A stretch of DNA of 64,000 nucleotides, from assembly GCA_038087015.1 (NCBI GenBank), contig JASBNA010000004.1, positions 372,001 to 436,000 of the forward strand, given 5' to 3'. The stretch's first letter is position 1. Every line of letters starts with the position of its first letter. Positions 56,532 to 64,000 of this stretch are shown piece by piece. The position numbers and the translations under genes are program-made. The notes beneath the pieces were generated by a model. The model did not search any database. It had not been told where the DNA came from and worked only from the letters and a program-made list of their open reading frames with translations. This DNA is from Cerrena zonata (Eukaryota; Basidiomycota; Agaricomycetes; Polyporales; Cerrenaceae).

Positions 56532-57145
56532 AGAATATCACTACATTGTTCATTTAAAACCATCAGGATCAGCGTAACAGCAAAGACGCCTTGGTTAAAC
56601 TGCATAGAGCAAACCGATCAAAAGGTGAGATCAGGGGGTGCTTTATGCTTTCGTTAACGATTGTCATTCTGCGTCAGGTGTGGAAGCAACGTTATGGGAA
56701 CCCTTCGGATCTGACAGAACTAGTTTCTTGCTCGGGCATAGCTTTCTTCAAATTGGTTTATGCAAGGTTTTCAACGTACTTGGATCTTACGGAGTAGAAT
56801 CGCATCTTATGATAGATGGTTACTCGTTTCGCAGATGCCTTGGGTTCCATTGTTATTGCTTGCAGTGATGATCCAAAGACGATATCGACCTACGACCATC
56901 AAATATAACCTTGAAAAGCAATCGCAACGTGTCGTCAGATCGTTGGAAAGGTATGGGTTTAGGAAAGTAAAATTTACAAGTAAATAAGTATCGTTAAGGA
57001 ACCTCCGAGCCATCAAGACCCGTTACATTCATAGAGAGTATCGGCTTCACATTATATCGGCTGTCGCAGGTATAGATAATAGATGCTACAGACGTTGGGT
57101 ATACGGTGATACAGATCAATGGAATCCAGATCAAATCTCCTCATA
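56532..57145. repeat. P 3' flank, right arm
   Basis: No supported gene. Inverted match to 9048-9667. The plus frame at 56760-56987 ends RRYRPTTIKYNLEKQSQRVV, a run also readable in the left copy and in degraded form after other P genes. Confidence 0.5.
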
Positions 57146-57936
57146 CTAATAGACATCTGGCTCTGCGATATAGTGAGTGGGGATCTACAATGCAACTAAG
57201 CGAACCTCTTACCCGACTCGCCCGTGCGATGTTTGATCAGGGTCACAGGAGGGGTTTTGCCGGTTTCATTGATTTTATCGACCAGAGCCCAGTCCCAGTA
57301 ATTCGCTGGATGCACGTACGGCTCGTTAACGGTTGAAGAGGAAGTAGAGGCGCTGTTGGTCTCTAGTAGAGCAGATATACCATTGTGAGTTTGATGGACA
57401 ACTGAGAGGCATACAGAGAGACATCATTGGTACTCACGAGTCGTTGCACCTGATTGTGCGGGAGAGACCATCATATTTAAATAGCCATGTTCTTGCATTT
57501 GGAGCGACGTCTACGGTACCCCGTTATGAGAGAATTTTGTGCACAGTTCGATACACTCACTATCGCTTTCTTGTCCCATTTCGCGACTTCCCCTTTATAT
57601 TGGATCGCCTCTGCTTTGAGATTTTTTAGTTCCTGTTTCTTCGCTGGCTTCTCGAGAGTACCGAGAGCATCGAGCCTCCCGAGAAGTAAAGCACCCCCTC
57701 CTGCCAGTCTATCGACGATAATATATTCAGCATGCGATAGAAAATGACGGAAATAACGGATGTAAGACATACTTGGAACCATCTCGCTTGATCTTGCCCA
57801 CAATGGGGTGATCCGTCTCTTCAGGGATCTTTTCACGTAGTTCGGCAGACCTTTGCGCGACGGTATTGGATTCTTGGATCACGTTTTTGCGGATCTTTTT
57901 CTCCTGTCGTGTATCCGTACTGAACATGGAAAGCAT
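57146..57936 (-). CDS. K-associated helical protein (P), intact, only P on right arm
   Basis: Five exons, 183 aa: 57773-57936, 57561-57708, 57438-57510, 57213-57362, 57146-57162. MLSMFSTDTRQEKKIRKN; LAGGGALLLGRLDALGTL; long linker SLQMQEHGYLNMMVSPAQS; the exon 3/4 junction codon is Gln and is followed by TNSAST; EPYVHPANYWDWALVDKINE; tail ESEPDVY. It is closest to the P genes at 36664 and 42146, and mirrors the one at 8275 by position. Paired with K at 58360. Confidence 0.8.
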
Positions 57937-58359
57937 GGTGGTATGACTGGTGGCAATGCTAGTGGAAGGAAGAGCTTAAGGGACGGACGAGTGTATAAGG
58001 AACGGAGGAGTGTATCAGGCTCGGAAATATTGCATGTCGCTTGATTTATATGACATTCAACTCGAGCCGAGTACATAAATGGAACAATAGGTATGATGGT
58101 GGCAACCAGGGTCCGATGTCTAAGCGTAGTAGCTTGAACGAATTTGGCAAGTATAAGCTTGAATAGCGCTTCTTAATACATAAGCACCGTCACGCTCATC
58201 AGCGCTCGCTTAAAATGGTCTTGTACTCGGACAATACGGTGGGAAGAAGGGTCGACGCTGGCAGTTGGATTGCCTGGTATTCTTTCACCTGCCTCCAATT
58301 CAGAAGCCATTCTTCGTATTGTGAACTACAAGCAAGCGGTCTTATCCTCCCCAGTCGTC
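57937..58359. promoter_or_regulatory. Shared divergent promoter of P (57146) and K (58360)
   Basis: Inverted form of the cassette promoter: ATTTATATGACA (TATA-like on the minus strand) at about 58033, block 2 as GATGGTGGCAACCAGGGTCC at about 58098, and block 1 at about 58180-58240, where two extra bases split the core (AAGCACCGTCACGCTCATCA). Confidence 0.7.
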
Positions 58360-59732
58360 ATGGACGAAGGTTCACCACCAGGCGCAATGGACGTGGATCC
58401 CGATGAGCAAGCTTATGAAGACCGTTTGACACTCCTTTCGGATGAGGTATGGTGGCGTGACCACCAGGTATGGCTGGCTGAAAAGGGCTATATGTTACGG
58501 CCCCGTTACAGGCCAGGATGGGTCCCTTCGTGGAAGGATACAGGCAAACGTTGGCTGTACTTCGAGGATGGACATCAGTTGTCGGTAGGGTCGTATGCGT
58601 TCTTCTCAAGTCTTGAAGCTGATCCCTCGTACAATACAGCACCGTGCTGTGTTAGATGCAACTAGGCTCTCAGATGGAGAGACTGTTATGTTAAAACGAT
58701 TTTCTCGAAGGACGAACGGACTGGAGGGGCCAATCACCATGTTTCTTGCATCTGAGCCTGCTAAGTCTCATCCGAAGAACCACTCTACACCCATCTACGA
58801 ATTATTCGACATCCCGGGAGAAGAGTTCTCTATTTTTGTGATGCCAGTCCTGGACCAATTCAATATCCCTCGGTTTGAAACAGTCGGAGAAGTGCTTGAG
58901 TGCTTCCGTCAAATATTCGAGGTATGAAATCAATAAACCCATTCTGAAAATGTTCTAATCACAACCTCTACCCCCGACAATAGGGTCTGCAATTTTTACA
59001 CAATTGCCGTATAGCTCATCGGTATGTAGCGCTATCAATCGAATAAATGAATTGGAACACTGACGACGTTTAGTGATCTCATGGTGTACAACATCATGAT
59101 TGACTCGAGGGATATGTGGCCGGAACCTTTCCATGTCATGGCCCCCCACATGAATCGATCATTCACAGCGGAGGTTAAGAGACCGTTCACTCGGACTGCT
59201 CGACCTCCGAAATATCATATCATTGATTTTGGGCTGTCACGCCAATACCCGGCTGATAATCTGAACCCCACAGAAACCTTTCCTGAAGGAGCTGATCGTT
59301 CAGTCCCAGAATTCAATGGAACTAAGCTTGTGGTTCATGACCCATTTGCTGTGGATATATACTGTGTGGGCAACGTTATTCAAAACTACATACTGAAGGT
59401 GAGTCGCTGAATGTTTTGTAACTTATGATTAGGCATTTGCTGAGTCTCGATATGTGTAGGTATACAATGGATGTGAATTCCTCCAGTCCCTCGTCGATGC
59501 GATGCGAGAGCCCGATCCTCAGAAACGATTAAAGATCGATCAAGTAGTCGAGCAATACAACAAGATAATCAAATCGCGGCGGTGGTGGCAGCTTCGTGCC
59601 AGAGTCCTCTTGAAGGATCCCACTGGAATGGATGATCAGCGTTACGGTGTTGTTGACTATACCCGTCAGTTATTCAACACCATAGGCCACATCTTGACAT
59701 TCAAGAGCGCATTACCGAAGCCTCGCAAATGA
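58360..59732 (+). CDS. Atypical protein kinase-like protein (K), intact
   Basis: Five exons, 380 aa: 58360-58584, 58640-58921, 58984-59021, 59074-59398, 59460-59732. The start chosen is MDEGSPPGAMDVDPDEQ; an upstream in-frame ATG at 58270 would add 30 residues from conserved promoter sequence and is rejected. WLAEKGYMLRPRYRPGWVPS, VMLK, HRDLMVYN, DFGLS. Exon 4 combines FHVMAPHMN with TFPEGADRSVPEFNGTKLVV. It is the only right-arm K with an intact partner. Confidence 0.87.
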
Positions 59733-60869
59733 TCCAGCGTTCGCGGGGGGCTCCTCTCACGACAATCGCTTGCTGCTCATGGATTTCATGCCCTCAATTC
59801 GATTCGCTCTGATTAGCGCAATTACTCTTTTCAACCGCGACGGCATATCTACCCGTGTCAACTACCCACAACTTCCTCCTTATTGTCCATTCGACATACT
59901 TATTTCCTTGTATGCTGCTTTCTTTGCTTAGTCCTGGTATCGCATGTGACCCGTCGTGTTGTTGTCCAGATTCTGACGCCTTTGGATATGTTGCTTATTG
60001 TAATCAAGCAATGATGTCTCTGCCACGGCTATTTACGCCACTCGGCCTGTAATGAGGAGGAGACCCTTTGTTTTGATTGCTTGGCAATGGTCCCCTCACG
60101 AGAAATTTGTTAGCTGATGGTTAACAACGCACCATCCGAGGATTACCCTTGAAAATATATCACTGAGCAACATGACGTAAGGCATAACTTATTGTTAGTA
60201 CACGACCTGGAGTGATGGAATCGATCACCACCATGCGAATTTGTGTGATATGGCCTCTCTGGGCCTCGGACGATTCTATTCTGCATTGGTTGGCTTACTC
60301 CCGACGCAAAGGACAAGTCTCAACAAGTCGGAGTGCCTTAAATCAAAGATCGCGCTATTGGGCTGATGTCGTACTAACAGGACTCAGTAGTTGTACTTGG
60401 GAAAGTCCTAATTGTCTTTCAATTGCCTCTCGTGTATGCGGTAATATAGATTTGAGCTTTCTTGGCTCCAATCTCGTCCTCATGACTTGTTTGCCAGTGT
60501 ACAGACTTACAGCTAGAGGCTTCACTTCACTTTATAACAAACTGGAGCGCGAACAAGAATTCCTAAAATGGCATGCTCAACGGTGGTTTCGCACAACAAT
60601 ACCAAACAATCACCAGCGTTCGAGCTGAGTCCGAGACTCGGAGGCACCTGGTCACAACGTCTTGTGCACTTTCTGATACATATGCTTAAGCATCCACGCT
60701 CATCAGCGCTCGCTTCACATGGACTTGTACTTGGACAATAAGGTGGGAAGAATGGACGACGCTGGTAGCTGGATCGCCTTGTATTCTTCTTCAAGGGCCC
60801 CCGGCCCTAGTTCAGAAGCAATTCCTCATATCGTGAACCACAAGCAAGCAGATTGATCCCTCCCCACTC
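59733..60869. repeat. K 3' flank, KLEREQ fragment, orphan K promoter
   Basis: No supported gene. Same order as 48.8-49.9 kb: K 3' flank, the fragment with NKLEREQEFLKWHAQRWFRT at 60.53-60.61 kb, then block 1 of the cassette promoter at about 60690 (AAGCATCCACGCTCATCAGC). So this unit is a second copy of that arrangement. Confidence 0.55.
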
Positions 60870-62246
60870 GTAATAGACGCGGGCTCACCATCAGGTGCAA
60901 TAGACGAGGATCCCGATGTTCAGGCCTACAAAGACCATTTGACACTCCTCTTGGGCGAAGTATTCTGGCGTGACCACTAGGTATGGCTGGCTGAAAGAGG
61001 CTACATGCTACGGCCTCGTTACAGGTCAGGATGGGTCCCGTCGTGGAAGGATACAGGTAAACGTTGGCAACAACACGAGGATGGAATCCAATTGAGGGTA
61101 AGGTTGGCTTACTTCTTCTCGTGTCTTGAAGGCGACGTCTCATGCGATATAGCACCGTGCTGTGATAGATGCAACTCGACTCTCAGATGGAGAGACTGTC
61201 ATGCTGAAGCGTGTCTCGCACGACAGAGACCCTCATGAAACGGATATTACTATGTTTCTCGCGTCCGAACCAGCAAAGTCTCACCCGAGGAATCACTCTA
61301 CTCCTATTTACGAAGTCTTTGAGGTTCCAGGGGAAGATTTGTCTATTTTCGTGATGCCAGTTCTGGACTACTTCTACAAGCCTCGTTTTGAAACAGTAGG
61401 GGAAGTACTTGAATGCTTCCGTCAAGTTTTCGAGGTACGAAGCTAATAGTCCCGTTCGTATAATGATCTTATCATAACCTTCACCTCGACACAAGGGTCT
61501 AGAGTTCTTACACGACTGCCGCATTGCCCATCGGTATGTAACGCCGTCATCGAATAAGTAAATCGGAAGATTGACAAGAACCTTTAGTGATCTCATGGTG
61601 TACAACATCATGATGGGCTCGAAGGATATGTGGCCGGAGCTGTACCATATCATGGCTCCCCACAGGAATCGGTCATTCACAGCAAGAGTCAAAAAACCGT
61701 TCACTAAGACTGCTCGACCTCCGAAATATCATATCATTGACTTCGGAATGTCGCGTCGGTACTCGCCTGATAATCTGAACCCCACGGAAATTGCTCCAGA
61801 GGGAGGTGATCGTACAGTGCCAGAATTCGGCAACGGGACTGGGGCTGTGGTTCACGACCCATTTGCCGTGGATATATACTGTGTGGGAAACGTTATCCAA
61901 GACTATATACTGAAGGTCAGTCACCGAATACTTGGCGATTCATGTATAAGCATTTGCTGATTCTAGATATGCGTAGGTATATACTGGATGTGAATTCCTC
62001 CAGCCCCTTGTCGATGCGATGCGAGAGCCCGATCCGCAGAAACGATCAAGGATCGAGCAGGTGGTCGAGCAGGTGGTCGAGCAATACAACAAGATCCTCA
62101 AATCGCGATGGTGGTGGCAGCTTCGTGCCAGAGTCTTCTTGAAGAATCCCACTGGATGGCACGATGAGCGTTACGGTGTTGCTGACTATACCCGTCAGCT
62201 ATTTAACACAGTAGGCCACATCTTAACGTTCAAGAGCGCATTATAG
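60870..62246 (+). pseudogene. K kinase pseudogene, nearly full length
   Basis: All five exons are in place (exon 2 about 61150-61435, exon 4 61590-61916, exon 5 61979-62246), with VMLK, HRDLMVYN and DFGMS readable. Lesions: the start ATG is ATA (near 60873), a TAG replaces the Gln of RDHQ in exon 1, a 12 bp unit GAGCAGGTGGTC is duplicated in frame at 62055-62078, and a TAG after TFKSAL removes PKPRK. The helical exon 5 and activation segment are otherwise conserved, so decay is recent. Confidence 0.75.
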
Positions 62247-62831
62247 AAGCCTCGCAAATGATCCAGCATTCACGCGGGGTTCCTCTTACGACATTTGTTT
62301 GTTATGGATGGATCTCATTCCCCCAATTCGATTTGCCCTGATTACTGCGGTGTGGACATCACTCTTTCTGACAGCGGAAGACATCTACTGCCTACATTTT
62401 CTTGCTCACTTTTCAGTGGATGTTTTTGTTTTGCTTGTATCCCTGCTTTCTTCGCTTTATTGAATGATACCCGTCGTGTTGTTGCCTCAATTCTCGCGTC
62501 TCTGGGCATGTTACTTATTGGGATCATGCAATGTCTCTGAGGCTATACACGTCACTCGACCTGGAGATCCTTTGATTTGATTGCTCGGCAATGGCTCCCT
62601 TCACGAAAGCTTCAATATTCATCTCGAACAGTGTCTTTGATTGGATTTGAGGAAATGTGGTGGTCCAAGACATCTCACTGACCGAGATGTCTAGAGTCTT
62701 GTCTTCCTGCAACGGAATCTCATTGTACACAGGGTACGTTAGTTTCCGTACTCTGCATCCGACACCGACAAACATTACATTATTCTCAGGACATATGACC
62801 TGACAGTCAACGCGACCGTTTTCTGATTCAG
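62247..62831. repeat. K 3' flank and right edge of the cluster
   Basis: 62247-62625 is K 3' flank (ACGAAAGCTTC run). Similarity to the cluster ends near 62630. 62630-62831 is unique; a minus frame (62524-62775) crosses the junction and is therefore not credible as a whole. Confidence 0.5.
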
Positions 62832-63580
62832 GACACGCAAGGTTTGTGCTGTGCGATTTTAGCCTCTCTTTTAAATTTCCGCCAGATACCCCTCCCGAAG
62901 AACGATTGCGACCCTCTATAGATTGTTACAACGGCACAGTTGAGTATCAATCTCTCGACGGTGTAGATGGTGAAGCATTTTATGATCCGTTCGCGTTTGA
63001 TGTTGCTTTTCTAGGCGATGTGTTCTGTGGGCTCGTCGAAGTATGCTCGATCCTCTGTTAGAATCTGTTATCGCTAATATTCTTACTACAGCACTTAAGG
63101 AACTTGGTTAATCCGTTGGCACCATTCCTTGATCGCATGATTACACCGGAGATATCTGTTCGCCATACGGCTGAGGAAGCCCCTCGTGCTCTCACACGGC
63201 TGGAAACGGAGCTCAGTCCTGAACTTCTTGCCACCCGTGCCACTCCCTCACCTGTAAGACGATATGCGGATAAATACTGTCCATGGCAAGCCTATAATAG
63301 GTGGTCAAGCCTTCCGTCATCATTTATAGCCCAGCACAAACCACTCGTTTCTACGAAACACAAGACATACGACGATAGTTGGGAACCATATTTGAGGTTT
63401 ATTCTTCCAGAGCGAACTTTCCCAAACCGCTTGTTGCATAGCCCTTCAACCCTTGGAACGATACGATCATTCTATATCAATCTTAATAGTTTGACCGAAG
63501 GAATTTCGTCTATGACAAGATTCACCCTCGAAAATTTGAAACAGTATGGTCACCTGTTGCTTTCACATTCTTGTAACTAA
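62832..63580 (+). pseudogene. C-terminal part of a different kinase-like gene
   Basis: Two joined exons, 62832-63040 and 63092-63580, continue one frame across a GTATGC..ACAG intron. The first has FVLCDFSLSFKFPPD (DFS in place of DFG), YNGTVEYQSLDGVDGEAFYD and DPFAFDVAFLGDVF, equivalent to the DPFAVDIYCVGN helix of K. The second has PLAPFLDRMITPEISVRHTA and a C-terminal extension to LLSHSCN. The N-lobe and catalytic loop are not found upstream; instead the amplified cluster begins. Either truncated by the cluster edge or with distant upstream exons that I could not recognise in 200 bp. Confidence 0.6.
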
Positions 63581-64000
63581 CACTAGTCCCCGACAGCCCT
63601 TAGCCTAGAAATGCTCTATTCTGTGTCAGCATCTTATATCATTCAAGACAATATCTTATTATTGCCGAGACGAAATGCGCCTTCAATCTACACTGATTAC
63701 AGCATATTCAAGATATCATTCTCCCATACGAACAGAATTGAGAAGCAGGTGCGGGGCACATTGTAGTCTTTGTTTGCATCTCATAGATGGTTCCTGTATC
63801 ATCAAAGCGAGAGCCTAGTGGACCGATCTATACCAGAAGGACTAAGAACGAAACGTCTTATTGGCACTTCGGCCGAACATCCCTATTCTCACCTCACGTC
63901 CAAATCCTTCTGCTTGAATATGTCGGTCAAGAGTGAGCCATCTCTCGATTCATACCATGCCACTTCCGCTGCTACCCTATACCCTGCAATGACTAGGCAT
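63581..64000. other. Right end, nothing recognised
   Basis: No gene, repeat from the cluster, or RNA signature is seen in the last 420 bases. Confidence 0.5.

Larger units (their letters stand above)
51900..57145. repeat. Inverted repeat A, right arm
   Basis: Counterpart of 9048-12980, separated from it by about 39 kb. The distance, orientation and near-identity over more than 1 kb of non-coding DNA indicate recent inverted duplication or ongoing conversion. Confidence 0.7.

Noticed and set aside
62524..62775. 83-codon minus ORF at the right edge of the cluster
   Set aside because: It crosses the junction between repeated K 3' flank and unique DNA, so it cannot be an ancient gene. No motif seen.
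1..64000. Transposon origin of the repeats
   Set aside because: I found no transposase, reverse transcriptase, long terminal repeats or target-site duplications. The repeated units are gene cassettes with host-type promoters and introns, which fits segmental duplication.

Overview
The window is nuclear DNA from a filamentous fungus, most likely an Agaricomycete (mushroom-forming basidiomycete). The evidence is many introns of roughly 45-100 nt with GT..AG ends, intron-split genes on both strands, a recognisable TFIIA large subunit (TOA1) gene, and kinase families of a type that is expanded in Agaricomycetes. I saw no rRNA, tRNA, CRISPR array, bacterial-type operon or intact transposon.

About 90% of the window is one amplified gene cluster. 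Its core is a two-gene cassette. Gene K encodes an atypical protein kinase-like protein of about 380 aa in five exons. Gene P encodes an unrecognised, charged, helical protein of about 180 aa, also in five exons. The two are divergently transcribed from a conserved intergenic region of about 400 bp. I reconstructed 11 intact K genes (3' ends at 6504, 11680, 17162, 23642, 27739, 34887, 40412 on the minus strand; starts at 47465, 49944, 51858, 58360 on the plus strand). At least five K pseudogenes and several relics are also present. Six P genes are intact (starts at 8275, 18922, 29527, 36664, 42146, 57936), two are decayed and two are stubs of 10-13 codons. Exon lengths are almost invariant between K copies (225/282/38/325-328/267-273 nt).

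Layout: 1-43 kb is the left arm, with all K genes on minus and all P genes on plus. The centre, 43.6-46.5 kb, is an island of two ordinary genes: TOA1 (44143-45354, minus) and a small Ser/Arg-rich gene (45899-46473, plus). From 46.5 to 62.3 kb is the right arm, with orientation reversed (K plus, P minus). The arms are partly mirror images: about 9.0-13.0 kb matches 51.9-57.1 kb in inverted orientation, and 25.4-25.9 kb matches 46.56-47.1 kb. Between cassettes lie recurring decayed modules: 3' flanks of K and P, a fragment with a possible membrane segment, and a 54-codon membrane ORF. A second kinase family, TKL-like with an N-terminal helical region, is present as one intact gene (3183-4812), one altered gene (31890-33447) and one decapitated pseudogene (about 14.9-15.5 kb). 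The right edge (62832-63580) holds the C-terminal part of a third, more divergent kinase.

Interpretation: K keeps an ATP-anchoring Lys, HRD and DFG, so it may be catalytically active. P has the same promoter and the same copy history and is a candidate partner, substrate or regulator. Repeated duplication, inversion, gene conversion and pseudogenisation suggest a rapidly evolving accessory system. Its function cannot be read from the sequence.
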